Assembly: GCA_038496445.1 (NCBI GenBank)
Contig: JALMLS010000612.1
Coordinates: 682,001 to 746,000 of the forward strand
From: Trichosphaerium sp. ATCC 40318
Lineage: Eukaryota; Discosea; Flabellinia; Trichosidae
Direction of reading: 5' to 3'
Length of the DNA stretch: 64,000 nt
The notes beneath the pieces were generated by a model. The model ran no database searches. It was given only the letters and a program-made list of their open reading frames with translations, and was not told where the DNA came from. Below, one piece after another: positions 27,183 through 39,428 of this stretch; position 1 is the stretch's first letter, and each line of letters starts with the position of its first letter. A program made the position numbers and the translations under genes.

Positions 27183-28767
27183 ATGGAGCCACAACGAACT
27201 GTTACAATGGTTGATGTAGTTGGCGCTATCGACGCGCTTGAGCGTGAAGCTAACGTCAAAATTGATGAGAATTGGGGTAGTGAAGGGTATTAGCATTATT
27301 TATGGCTTTTCTAACTCTGTGGTAGCGAATGCACATACAAAGCAGGGTTTGTACAAATTCTTATCTGTAATTTGTTTTAATTATCTCAGATACATAGACC
27401 AACCGGTTTACGTTTGTAAAACATGCAGTTCAAAGGCAGGGAAGCGCGTAAGTACAAATTGTGACGTTCGTTTGGCTTGTAGTGATTATTTTTCGCAGAT
27501 TGGTGTATGTTTCGGTTGCTCTATGGACTGTCACCTCGAACATGATATAGAAGAGTTATTTGATAAGCGCGGGTTTCGTTGTGATTGTCCAACGTCAATT
27601 TCGCGTATGTCGTCTAACTTTACTCTTAAACCGTATCTGATATATTGCAAGCGCATAAATGCAGTTTTAGTCCGCGAGTAGACTCTGTAAATACAGAAAA
27701 CGTGTACACTCACAATTTTGACGGGTAAGTGGCCTTTTAAGGTGTTTTTCTGTCGCTTACTCAACTGCTGTAGATTATACTGTTGGTGCAACAAACCATA
27801 CACCCAAGGATCGAATGTCACTATGCTACAATGTACACTATGTCAAGACTGGTACCACGAGGAGTGCTTAAAGAAAGTATGGAATCCTGGTTTTAGTCTT
27901 TTTTTTTGATTGTTCTGTCCTCACACCGTTTTTGTAGCACTACAAGGGTACAATATTAACATCTGATGATGATAATGAACTAATATGTCACGACTGTACT
28001 AGTAAAATGGTGTTTTTGGGTGAGTTGGTTTGGCAAACAAAATTATTAATAGCTTCTTTTCTGCAAGGCAAGTATCGAGATATACTGCACCCTTCATCTC
28101 TGGCATTATTCCCAGCAAAAAAAGAGGTTCCTAAGGACAACGCCAAACGCTCATTTGCTGAAATGAGTTGCAAAGTTGAGAATATAGGTAAGCTGAATAG
28201 AAAGAGGCAAAGACATATAACTGACACTATTAATAGAGTTGATTAAACTTGGAGATATTTTTGTTAAAAAGAGATGGCGCGAAGAGTTATGCAGATGTGA
28301 CAAATGTTGTGACGTATACAAGTCTCACAAAGTAATGTATCTATTAAAACAAGAGCCTAAGGTAACAACACTCTAACCTTAAATCAGGAGCTAATTTTTT
28401 TTGGTTGTAGGATGATGAAGGCGATGATGAGAAAGAACATGTTGACTTGAAAAAATCAACGGAAGAACAGTTTGATAAGTTCATGAAAGGGATGGACCAC
28501 GTTAAGGTATGTTTTCGTTTTGCTAAAAATATTTCTTTTAATGTTTTATTTAAGCAAATGGCGATGGCACGTGCTTATGAAGGTAAGAACTCTTGATTGG
28601 TTTTTTTCTCATTATTTTCTTAAACTTGTATTTTAGAAATGAAAGCTAAGCTTGTGGCAACTCTTCGTGATAAGGCTTCTAATAACGCTGTTGTCACACA
28701 AGAAGATATATTAAATGTTTTTGGAGAGTTACAAGAGAATAGAGCTGCGAAGAAGAGGCGTACATGA
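27183..28767 (+). CDS. UBR7: UBR-box and PHD-finger E3 ubiquitin ligase, UBR7/Mlo2-like
   Basis: The N-terminus holds a UBR zinc box assembled across two introns: YVCKTCSSKAGKR, then IGVCFGCSMDCHLEH, ELFDKRGFRCDCPTS. A PHD finger follows: YCWCNKPY, then MLQCTLCQDWYHEECLKK and ELICHDCTSKM, with the C4HC3 ligands present. A second Cys-rich segment (LCRCDKCCDVYKSHKVMYLL) and a coiled-coil tail ending KKRRT complete it. This is the UBR7/Mlo2 domain order. In other organisms UBR7 ubiquitinates histone H2B. The first Met fits an ATG with no earlier in-frame start. It is convergent with the ZUP1-like gene. Confidence 0.9.
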
Positions 28768-28994
28768 AAAAGAAATGATTGTAGTTAGCTACCTTTTTGT
28801 GAGCCATAGGCTACTAGTATTCAATCAAGTAAAAATCTCAGATCCACCTGAGTTGTATAAAATTATTTACAGTTAGTTAACAGTACAGAATTTGTGGACT
28901 CTTCGAGTGTTTCTAGAAACGAAAAAAAACACAAGATTTTCTTATTAGCTTTTTATTACGATTACATTTTGGTCACTTCAGCTATGTTGTAACC

Positions 28995-31406
28995 TCATTT
29001 TTTTGATTTTTGACTTTTTACAATGAGTATCTGGAATTTATCTCGGTTTGTACCAGCGGTCCTTCTAACGACATGTATCCTAGAGCGTTGTTTAACAAAA
29101 AAAATTTCAAGTGACTTCAACACAAACCTATTAAGTGAAAGTTCTCGCTTAACTTTAGCACCAGAATATCCAGGATCAAAAACAAGAGGCATTATGACTC
29201 CTGTCTTTTTATGTCTCTCAACACCAACTATAGTCAACGAATGACCTTATATATGTTATTATTATACTACTTGTGAAGTAATAAATGAAAAACATACCAT
29301 CATACTGTAGATACAAAGGAGGTACAAACTTATTTTTTCTTGTACTTGAATAATAATCCCATATGAATTGTACTATTTGGTGACCAGCATGATTTGTCTT
29401 TGTTTGAGAAACACGTTGTTTAACACCATTCTCATCTTCGTACTCAAAAACTTTACCACGTATTGTTATAAAATCCCGTATCTCATACCTAAAAAAAGAA
29501 TGAGTTCAAAGCAAAAAAAAACCCCAAAATTTCACTTGCTAAAATTTGCACTGCCCCATTACGGTATAGAAGGATAAATACCATTTTTTTGTAGTTAAAT
29601 CGAGTGGTAATATGGATATCGAACAGAAACATAAAAATACCAGTGGGGTTTGAATACAGTGTCGGTTTTTTTTGTGAAAAATGGGACGTACTTTATACCG
29701 AAGTATTCAAGTATACTCCCAACTTCTGATGTACCAATGAGCTTCTTTGTATCTGAAACTTTATTGTTCATCAACTTGGCACCTTCACGATCAATTCCTG
29801 ACTTCCAAGCAGCCTCAAGATATTCTACAATTTAAGTCAATTTCTGCATTTTTCTTGTTGCATTGTGATATTACCCTGTAGTGACAGTATGCTAGGTATA
29901 TTAATTAGTATGTGTATTGTAAGATTTAAACTAAAATAACACAAAAACATGAAAAAAAATAGCTTACGAGGGTACAAACTTGCAACCACCAAAAATCTTT
30001 GACTATTTTTTGGGTTAGGTTTCAATAAAGGTTATAAAGTTGTCATGGTACCTTAAATTCTGATTGTTTTATTAAACATGAAGATAACCTTTCATTGAGT
30101 GAGTAATTCAATATCTTTGATAATTCGAAAAAAATCAAGAAAATAAACCGTACATTTGTAAGTTCCCTAAAAAACAAAATAAGAAAAAAAGAAGAAACAA
30201 ATTTCATGATACGTACTGTATCCACAACCCCATCCACCATCTCCATATGAAGTACCATAGAAATCTGATAAAAAAATTAACAAAATCTATCTAAAATAAA
30301 CGGTGTATGTACCTGCATGTGTACAAAAAATAACATCATACTTGAAATTTATTACACCATAATACCACTTCATTTTTTGTAAAATACCTTAATACCATGG
30401 TACACAATAAGCACAACATCAAGATATTATATACACAATGAGTATTGCATACCTGTTGTTTTACTTTCGTTATCAGGTTTCGATTTATGCTCTCCAGAAC
30501 GTATTGATTTAATCTTCTTTTTCATTGTTCTTTTATCTATAAACCCGCGTTCATAGAACCTTAGAATATTACGTTCATACTGTCCTGTATAACCTTCCTT
30601 ATCAGAAGCAAGCTATATAACAAACAGTTAAAACACTATAGGACTCAACAGAGAAGTAGAGTAAGAGTGGGCAGAGTATAGTACCTTACGCCAAGCTGCT
30701 TGTTCTTCTTTTTGATGCAATAAAACATGTTGTGAGAAGTCATCTTCCGAATGAAATTTTGAAGCACAACTAGGATAAGGACATTCTAGAGCTAATGTAA
30801 GGGTTGAGAGTACTTATAAGCGTTCAAAAAACAGCTTGTCAGATGATCTTAAAGAAAGATCTTTTTAGGTTCAAAATAAACTAAATAAAATGTGACGTAT
30901 TGTGTATCTATTACGCGTGTGATAGTAATGATTTGTGTAACGTTTGCGCAAACATAGCGTTTTAAAACGTTTTTTTCAAACAAAGTGTTATTCAGCTAAA
31001 AAGTAGTTTTATGTACCGTATACGCTTTGGTTAAATTGACCTTCGCCACTATTGCGTAAACCCTGCTGTTGTGGAACTAAAAACAATATGTTGGCCAGTC
31101 TTGAAGTTTTAACCCTCTACGCACGAGTTCCTCTGCGTGGCCTATCGTTCGGGGCAATGTATTCATTTTGCGGGACTTTCGGCCGTATTGGTGGTGTTGA
31201 ATCGTGTACTGTATTTCTACGCGGTAGTGGGTCTCCCACTCTGTAATTACACATCTTACATCGTGCAAGGCTTGAAGGATTTGCGTAAGTGCAGCTCAGG
31301 CATTCCCATGTGGCTGCGGGCACTGTAGAGTGAGAACGTTACATGTTCAGCTAAAAAACGTACCCGATTGTGGAGGCGGGACTAAAAACGGGTTTGTTGG
31401 TTCCAT
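28995..31406 (-). CDS. ZUP1: Peptidase C78 (ZUP1/ZUFSP-like deubiquitinase) with zinc fingers
   Basis: The N-terminus, joined over an intron from an ATG at 31406, reads MEPTNPFLVPPPQSV and then a RanBP2-type zinc finger (ATWECLSCTYANPSS, LARCKMCNY). A C2H2-like finger (LECPYPSCASKFHSED region near 30740-30790) follows. The catalytic core has the nucleophile motif SYGDGGWGCGY near 30225, the C78 Cys. The active-site His is in the exon beginning near 29245 (HSLTIVGVERHKKTG) with the Asp in LVFDPGYSG. It ends IVKSQKSKK. In animals ZUP1 cleaves K63-linked polyubiquitin in genome maintenance. Here the ubiquitin specificity is inferred from the N-terminal zinc fingers; UFM1 proteases share the fold. 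Confidence 0.87.
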
Positions 31407-31614
31407 GGCTTTCGTATTGTAGTAATACTTAAAAATATAACACGGCGAACACGCAAGACCGACTTAACCTGCCACTATGTACGCCATACGACTCCCAGTC
31501 GCGTCGAGTCATTAAAAGCACCCAGAAGAAGCGTTGATTGCCTTCGATGGCTTAAAATAGTGAAATGACTAATTTGGACTTCAATTCAAACTTTTACCTA
31601 CAGTATCGCCATAA

Positions 31615-33981
31615 ATGCTTCTCAAAGCGCTACTAGTACTTACGTTTGTTACACACTTGGTGCTTTCACAAAACGCGGAACAATTTGGCATACCGATAGC
31701 GTCATCGCACGTACTGTTGTATTATCTATACTCTTACACTATGCTAGATACTTTGGAGGAAGTGGAGATGACTCTGTACGCTTGTTTTAAGCAATCTTCG
31801 GTTTACTCCTTTAGATAAACGCTGTGGAGTACCTACCAAGCGGAGATATAGTAATTGGCGGCTCAACAACGTGATACAGCGTAATTAATTACGACAAATT
31901 TGACACTTATTAATAGGAGTACAGATGGTCCTTTCACTGGTGCAAAGAGTATAGCAGGTATCACTGGTACAGGTGGTTTTCTGGCATCATTGAAATCAAA
32001 CGGACTAAGGTTGCTTTTTTTGATTTCTCCTTTTATATCTTCCTACTCATTACTATTAGCATTAACTGGGTTGCACTCACTCCTGAAGTATCAGACATTA
32101 AGTATACAGCGGTAAAAGACCGCATCATAGTTTCTGGTAGCGTACAAGTTTCTCCGTCTGTCCAATACGAACTTTTTTTTTTTTTCAGGAGACGACGTTG
32201 TATTTTCAGTAACAACAAACGGTCAAAGTAGTGACTGGAAAAACGAAGATGTTGGTACATGTGACGAGTGTACAATCGACTTTTTACAAAATGGTGATGT
32301 TGTCGTATTGAAAAACCGTAATTTTGAGGAATCAGGTTATTTTGTTCTCAGTGCTGAAGATGGCACTGAAGTTCTTTTTCAAAAGGTTGAGGTACGAGAA
32401 TTCATTATTGATTAGCTTGCAAATCTTTTTTGATTTCTTCTTTAGCGGTCACGTGTTAATGCACTTGCTGTTGATGAGAATAACTACATCCTCACTGGTG
32501 GCGATCAAAACACCAACACATGTTGTGAACCTTGGTGCGATAAATCTCGTGTTCCAGAACTTATCATATTACTTACAACTCGGCCAGGAGGAGTCCGTTT
32601 GTATACATTCAAAAGACCCCATCAGATCGCGACACAATCTGGAATATCAATCCAGCTATGGTCAATACAGGTGCTGATTTCGAAGGTTTCTTTTTTTTTG
32701 ATGATAAATTTAGAAAATCCAAATAGAAAACTACAATCAGACAGTTTTGTACATTCTCTACAAAGAGATCACACTGGTAACATGTGGATTACGGGTACTA
32801 TTTCTTTAGATTCCGTGCATTCCTCAAAACAGTTGCCCGTGATTATCTGCATTGTTGATAAATCTTAGGTGGTTCTGATGGTGGTAATACAATTTACACT
32901 AAGAACCCTTACGATATCGATGTTGACGGTACTGCCCTTAATGGCACTTGTTATTCCACTCCATGTTTTGGTTACCAAGGAGCCAAAAAGATATCTATGC
33001 TTGGTTCATTTAAAAGCGATTATTCTAACCTTGAATCTCAGGTACTGTAGTGGCTTTTTCTTCACATAACTCACTTATTTTTGAAAAATAGACATATTTC
33101 CTCACATATGTTGGAACTGGTGGTGAGTTAGTCGAGCCTTGCAAATGCTTAGGTGGTCCTGCAAATCGTACGCTTAACGAAATGACAAGGTTCATTTCAT
33201 TGACTCTTTGAATAGCAAATTCTGTTACAGTTGAAGGACTACACTTTCTCGGTACACCTAGTGAAGTAGAGTTTGTCGTTGCATTTGGTGTGTCCTTTAC
33301 AAGGCTTCCTGAAACTGCTAACCGCTGGTTCAACCCTGTAAAAGGCTCTCCAGTTGGATTTGTTTCAATCTTTGATAAAGAATTAAAAACACTTAAAATG
33401 TCCACATACATCAATGGCACTACAAGTACGGCATCTTTACTTCCTTCATAAAATCACTTGGCACTTCTAAACGGTTAAATAGTTGTAAGTGATGCCAGTG
33501 TGTCTATTGCACAAAACGCTGCTGTTTTTGTAGGATCAGCTGACGATCCTGCACGCCCTGATAGTGCAACACCATTACCAGAGGGTGTTGAATGTATTTC
33601 ATGCCTACAATCAGGTTTTGGAGGCGGTAAAACTGATGGTAATCAATTATAAATTAATTGATTTTAAAGTTGTTCTAACAAGTTGACTTTAGGACATTTT
33701 ATTATTGTGAACAGGTTCCCAGTGTCAAGCCAACCGCCATTTACACCTATGGTACCAACTACATTAGCCCCTACAACAGCCACCCCGACTGTCCCTACAG
33801 TACCTACAACATATCCGCCAACAACAAGCGCTCCTACGAATCCTCCTACAACAGCACCCCCTCCCACAGGTAAAGATCTCCTGTGTTTCTAGTCTAATTT
33901 TTGTTTGTAGCAAACGGTCAAAGCACTGGAGCAGTTGTAAAGGCGTCTCTATTATTTTTAGTAGCTTTGTTGTTAATGTAA
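31615..33981 (+). CDS. Secreted, probably GPI-anchored protein with propeller-like repeats
   Basis: The N-terminus MLLKALLVLTFVTHLVLSQ is a clear signal peptide. Joined exons then give a YFGGSGDDS segment, AVEYLPSGDIVIGGSTT and TGTGGFLASLKSNG. This is the pattern of SBBP-type beta-propeller blades (GGSGDD...G.I...G...). Later exons repeat the theme: NALAVDENNYILTGGDQNTN, and HSLQRDHTGNMWITGTIS. A Thr/Pro stalk near 33735-33870 (PTTLAPTTATPTVPTV and similar) precedes a short C-terminal hydrophobic tail (ASLLFLVALLLM) typical of a GPI signal. It is probably a cell-surface protein; ligand and role are unknown. About ten introns, some not certain. Confidence 0.7.
33735..33875 (+). repeat. Pro/Thr-rich stalk repeat
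   Basis: Degenerate ACT/ACA/ACC and CCT/CCA codons encode a PTT/PTV/PTN-type low-complexity stalk before the GPI-like tail of the secreted propeller protein. It is expected to be O-glycosylated. Confidence 0.85.
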
Positions 33982-34344
33982 TTAACGAACACAGCAGTCT
34001 GTCTAGGAATTTGTTTGAAACAATAAAGATGTTATTACCATTCAAATATCTTGTGCGCCAGGCCTGATAAAAACTCTTCCAGCAATTTTTCTGGGAGGTC
34101 TACTCAAACGAGTACAGCAGTTTCAAACTGTAAAAGTAGAAAAATCAAAAATAGTTGAGATTTCGGTAAAATTGAAAATTTACCTGTTTCTTTTGTAGTC
34201 AATTCCACTCCTGCCCAAAGTGAACCTCACAATTGTGAAAAAACTGTAAGGCAGTTCCTCGTACTTCATTTTCGTAGGTTCAGAAGAAACGCGCGATTTT
34301 TTGAAACTCAAACACTACAAGGCGTATGAGCATACATACTGACA
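33982..34344. other. Gap with no recognised gene
   Basis: These 363 bases lie between the secreted propeller gene and the FHA-chromodomain gene. They hold the 3' region of the first gene and the promoter of the second. No conserved ORF or RNA is visible. Confidence 0.4.
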
Positions 34345-37071
34345 ATGCAAAATGGTCCTCAACGAGGTTTTTCCTCTAACGTGTACCGCAAACTAAACGG
34401 GCTTAGCCTTTCCACACGCAGGACGAAATCGCGGTCAAATGATCACCAAACGCCTAGTAATGGCTACAAATGGCGTTTAGTAATTATTCGCAGCAAGGGC
34501 CATGATGGGCAGCTCGTACCGTTTAAACGCGCCATTGTGCTTGGAAGGTACGTTATTGCTTGTGTTTACAAAACAAAACATAAATTCGATAAAATAGAAC
34601 AATAATACGCCTACTTGCTCACAATAACACCTAATAGCGGCTCCAAATGTAAAATAAAAATAAAAACGCCTAACGTGCAAAATCAACATGCACGCTTATT
34701 CATTGACTTGAGTAATAACGTACGGTACTTCAATAGCGATTCCTATTATAAAACAACCGTTAAAAGCGTCACAGCAATTTTTTCATTGGTTTCTCGTTTT
34801 TTTGCTTTTTTTTTGTATTTTACGAATCTCTCTAATACTCGCGAAGGTATGGTTAGAAAACATGACTAAAGACAAATCACTGGTGTCTGTTAATGGTGAA
34901 GATGTTCCTAGAACATACAAGCTTGTACCAGAAGATATTATAACGCTTGCCAAAACGAAAAAATTTCGTTTTGAGCTCCGTACGACTTGTTCATTTTGTT
35001 CGATACTACAGCAGCTAATGGGTTTCCATAGACGAAGAGAAGTCTCAGAGGAGGGTTTCAGGCGATAATCAATCATTAGACATGTCCGTCATGCAGAGTA
35101 TTATCGGCCAAAGTCTTGAAATCCAATCAGCACCTACATTTGCTACTCCTGCAACCTCTCCTCCCAAGACTCCCAGTGCTTCTTCTAAGATGCCTTGGGT
35201 TTTAACGAATTCTTTGAACTCTCCAACAACGCCTAAGATGCCTGATACTTGTCCCAAGACTCCCGATACTTGCCCGAAGACACCAGGCTCTCCTAGATTG
35301 CCTGAAGTACCATCTTCGGATGGTTTGCTTAGGTCACCGTCTGTATCTCCGCCTAGGGCTTTAAGAGAACCTAGTATGATCGCAGAACCAGGCGGTGTCG
35401 ACATACAGCCAGGGATAAAGAGGAAAGAAGGTGATGTACCTAATGAACAACAAAGAAGACAAAGAGTCAACGTACGAGAAATTACCTGTAGCTTTTTGTA
35501 TTTAATATCCTTACAGGATAACAATGGTGATGATGGCACTCTATCACTGAGTCTGGATTATCCTGGCCTGGCAGACGAGTCAACTGATGTACGCTTTATA
35601 TTTTGTGAAAAAGAGTTGTACATTAATGATCCTTTGTAGGGGGTTCAGGGTATTACAAGGAGCGAAACTCATACCTCTACTGAACCTCGTGGTATCAAAT
35701 ACAATGTCATGGAAACTGATGAGCGCTCAATTACAGTACCTGTAAGAGAGGATGTAATTAGCAATTCTACTAAGGATTCTTTAAAGCCTGAAACGACTTC
35801 TGAAGCACCAGCAGTAGTCAAAAAAAACGTGGACTCTAAAATGCCGTCTATTCAATCTGTTGAGTCAGAACCTTCTGAGGCGTTCTATGACCCTACGAGA
35901 GGTAGATTAGAACAAAAACCTTTACCAACAAAGCAAACTACTGAAGGAGATGAAGAAGACAACGACGCTGCAGAAGATGATGACGATGATTTTGAAATGC
36001 CTGATGTCAAGCCTAGTGTTAAAAAGGATAAGAGTAGAAAGAAACAGAAAAAGGGTAGTATTGATGAGAATGTTGATAATGATTATGATGACGAAGATGG
36101 TGATTTTGTTATGGGTGATGTTGAAGATGATGATTCAGTTGATTCTTCTGATGATGATAAGGATTCTCAAAAGTATGAAGTTGAGGAGATACTTAATAAG
36201 AAGAAGAAAAATGGAGTGGTTATGTATTTGATAAAATGGAAAGGTTATGATTCTGATGAAAACAAGTGGGAAGAAGAAGGTAATCTTGATTGTACGGAGC
36301 TTATAGAAAAGTATGAAAATACAGTTAGTAGGCGTTCAAGCGGTAGGGGTAGGAGTAAGAAAAAAGATAATAGTAGAAAGAGGAAACGTGTTGAAGGTAG
36401 TAAAGGAGGTAAAGAGAAAGTGAAGGTTGGGAATAAAATTAAGAAACAGAAGAAAGATGATCAAGATTCCGATTTTGTTGTGGATGATAAGGTTGTTGAT
36501 GATAATAATTCTGGTTATACGAGAGGCACTAAACATTCTAAGATGTCAAAGGTAGAAAAAACTACAGAGAAAAAGAAGAAGAGTAATGAGAGAGAAAAGA
36601 AAGAAAAGTCTGATACTAAAAGTGGGGAAAAAAAAAGCGATGTTGAAGACGTTGATTCTGGGTTGTGCGAGTTGCTCATTAATGCGTTGAAAGATTTGAA
36701 AGGTGGTGCTACTCGTAAGGATATTTTTAACAAAGTAGCTTCCACAAATGATGAAGAGCTATTACAATCTGTACGTCTTGACTTTTTTTGCGTTTTTTTT
36801 ATCTTTTATTTTTTGTTCGTATTATTGGTATACACTAATAGGTTCGAGCACTAGTGCTTGAAAACCTTTGTACTACTTAGCATGGATTGAGTAGAATCAT
36901 TTAGATATCTACGAAACTAAACAACTCTTGCACTTTTTTTGATTGAACATAAAAAAAAAAAGTTTCTTACCTTTTTTCTGTTAGATGGGTAATTGGCGCA
37001 TTGATGCATATCTTATTTTAGAAAATGAATCGCGTGTTAATAAAAAAGGGGATGTATATACGCTCACGTGA
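34345..37071 (+). CDS. FHA + chromodomain + winged-helix-like nuclear protein
   Basis: This is probably a chromatin-bound phosphopeptide reader. An FHA domain of the Ki-67-like type spans 34460-34975: [24 protein letters not shown], then [49 protein letters not shown]. Introns with GTAC donors keep the frame into a Pro/Ser/Thr-rich segment with repeated PKTP/CPKTPD units, then an acidic Asp/Glu block. A chromodomain follows near 36171-36330: [40 protein letters not shown]. The Tyr-Trp-Tyr aromatic cage that binds methyl-lysine is present. A Lys-rich region leads to a short helical C-terminus ([38 protein letters not shown]) like a winged helix. All phases join, so I read one gene of about 780 residues. 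Confidence 0.78.
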
Positions 37072-37883
37072 CCCCTTTGTGTATTTCAAGAAAAAAAAAC
37101 CAAACTGTATACTAAAACAACAAACATTGGCGATTATAGACTTGATGATAATGTGTTGACTATTCCCTCTCTACCACATCTTACCAGAACATACTAGTTT
37201 TATACAGCAGTTTTTCAGACAGCGAAAAGCTTGACGAAGTGCACACATGGTCAAACAAATTTTACTACCTGTAATTTTTTTGGTTGCTACCTGTAATATG
37301 AAAAATCACGTGCAGCTACACTAGTCAAAAGATTTCGTTTTGGCATCGTCAACCTTTTAATCGCGCAATAATAGTTAGTGTAGCGCTATCTTATCTCTAG
37401 ATGACTGTTTAGTTTTGTTCAGCGTTGAAAAGAGTTCTACTCCGCGAGCAGATGTCGTAGACGCTATAAGGCATCAAGGACTGCTTGTAGTCATGAAGTA
37501 AGAAAAAAATATTTAGACACTAACCAAACGTCACTTCTAGGTAACAAAATCAAGAAAAAGACGTCAACAACGTACCTCACCACTATAACCAGCTAAAACA
37601 CTAGGAGAAGATGAAGAAATGACTTAAACTGTTTCTTGAATTACTGTTTTACTTCCGCAACAAGTCGTTTTTTACCAACGTGAAGATTATTTTATTCACA
37701 GCAATTTAAACATACCTCAAGTTTAAAATGTCAAACGTTCTAAACTATTTTTTCGAACAAAGCTTTTTTCAATAACACTACGTACCTGGGGCTAGTTGTT
37801 TGAGAATTCAGACGTTCGAAAAGAAAATTTTAAATGTGTACAATACTTAATCTGATTTTCATTTCAATCACTATACAACTAGT
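37072..37883. other. Long gap with weak coding signals
   Basis: About 810 bases without a supported gene. Open stretches bounded by possible splice sites exist near 37126-37190 (RLDDNVLTIPSLPHLTR), 37215-37270 (SDSEKLDEVHTWSNKFYY) and 37400-37502 (SVEKSSTPRADVVDAIRHQG, ending in a stop). They have a coding look but no start codon or consistent phases, so a small gene here is only possible. A copy of the TTCGAACAAA element lies at 37749-37762. Confidence 0.3.
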
Positions 37884-38788
37884 ATGACAACTCAAGACCA
37901 ACTCGCCGACATAGCAATTAGAAACTACAATTACAATGTGGTTGACTCGATACGGATGGACTACCCGTGTGACTACTACACCATACCACAAGAACGTGTA
38001 CCTGACAATAGTACGATACTTCATGATAACAGAATTTTTTTTTTACTTTGGTAGTGGATTTTGAAGAGTTATGTAACTTTGGTGCATACAGTGACGTTCC
38101 ATCGGGTCCAGATAAGGAATACAACAATGCAGTCCCAACGGTTAACGAGAAGTGCCAAGTTGGCTTGGAGAATCAGAAGAAGCGCAAAAGAAGCGTCACG
38201 TGCGCAACTGGGAACGCCAAAAAACGAAAACTTGGCGCCTGCAGAGTAGCAAAACAGCCACAACATATTGTCCCTCCTTATTTCACAGGTATTACAGCTA
38301 CTTTTTTTTTGTTTTGTACAAAGATTTTTTAAATACAACGCTTTTGGAGCTTTACCATCGATTTTTGAACAACTAGAGAAGCATTTTGTTCGAAAATTGT
38401 GTGATTTTACTTAAAACCTTTTTCGAACAAAGTTCCCGTTTTGTTCGAAAAAAACTAACCACATATTTGAATATTTCGATAACAAAAGGTTTTTACGTTC
38501 GCTCAATTTTTTTGATTTGAAACTTGTTTTTATCAAATTTTTCGAACAAAATGAACCTACTTTGTTCGAACACTTAGACAAATTAACTCTAACTTTTTTT
38601 TAGTAATGAGTATCCAACCAAATCCAGAGTTGTTGCCTCTATTTCACACTGACGAAAATCTATTTAAAATAAAAAAGACGCCTTTGAAGACACCTAAAAT
38701 TTTAGTACCCAAACAATCAACAAGTACGTCATCATTATCAGATAGTGCAAATATGGTGTTTACTACCTTAGAGTTTTTTCGAACAAAC
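37749..38788. repeat. TTCGAACAAA inverted-repeat family
   Basis: Seven copies of TTTTTCGAACAAA or its reverse complement occur at about 37749, 38384, 38419, 38439, 38538, 38560 and 38774. Orientation alternates, so adjacent copies (38419/38439 and 38538/38560) form inverted pairs with short spacers. Five lie in the long second intron, one in the next intron and one in the 5' flank of the unrecognised basic protein gene. I did not notice this decamer elsewhere in the window. Confidence 0.85.
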
Positions 38789-39428
38789 TTTTTTTTTAGG
38801 AGAAATGTTGAAGCTCCTCGGTAAATCCAATGGAAGTACTCTATATGCGCTAGCACTTGTAGTTGTACGTGTACATTTCCATCGATGGTCTAAACTGCAA
38901 GCCCTTGTACTGACTTTTGCGTAGTTTCTCGAACTTGGCGTAAGAAAAACAGCAACGGAGTATCGAGTATTGTACGTTTCATTTGAAGACTTTTTTTTTT
39001 CGCGCCTGACATTTTTTGTAGCGATCGTGACTTGTTCTTTCACTCAATATCGGAACTTAAGCCTTACAAAAAGCGAAAAGCTAGTGACATACAGAGCGTC
39101 CGTAAATCTTTAACAAGGTAAACTTTTTTCTTGAGAAAAAAAACAGATTCAAAGAGCGTTGGTTTCTATTCACGGCTGAGCAATGTTTTCTCACTTCGTT
39201 TTGTCTAGATGGGTAAAAATACCTGGCAAGGTATCCGATCTTTCATGGACCTTTGAAATACGTAACCAAGAAAAGTGGCAAGAAGCTTGTAGCTTTGTCC
39301 AACAGAGTTTGCAAAACGAGGGGATGGTGGAGTGCAAGTTCTTTGAGAAACAGCCTTTGAAGAGTCTACATTTGAACAGCAATGAGTTTATTGATACTTT
39401 AACAGAGTATATAAACCTAATTCGCTAG
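37884..39428 (+). CDS. Unrecognised basic, probably nuclear protein
   Basis: I do not recognise this family. Six joined exons start MTTQDQLADIAIRNYNYN, continue through a Lys/Arg-rich stretch with likely nuclear localisation signals (NQKKRKRSV and NAKKRKLG), then TDENLFKIKKTPLKTPKIL. A compact region then reads EMLKLLGKSNGSTLYALALV, FLELGVRKTATEYRVL and FFHSISELKPYKKRKASD. The end is WVKIPGKVSDLSWTFEIRNQ to FIDTLTEYINLIR. Donors are GTACGA, GTATTA, three GTACGT and GTAAAC. The second intron is unusually long (about 320 nt) and holds five copies of the TTCGAACAAA element. The C-terminal half looks like a folded alpha/beta domain. Role unknown. Confidence 0.6.

Noticed and set aside
33664-33867. 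A Gly/Val-rich minus-strand ORF resembling a glycine-rich protein
   Set aside because: It is the reverse of the Thr/Pro stalk of the secreted propeller protein and has no start context or splice support.
35950-36231. A Met/Leu/Ile-rich ORF in the chromodomain gene
   Set aside because: It is a frame-shifted reading of Asp/Glu-rich coding sequence and has no plausible protein character.
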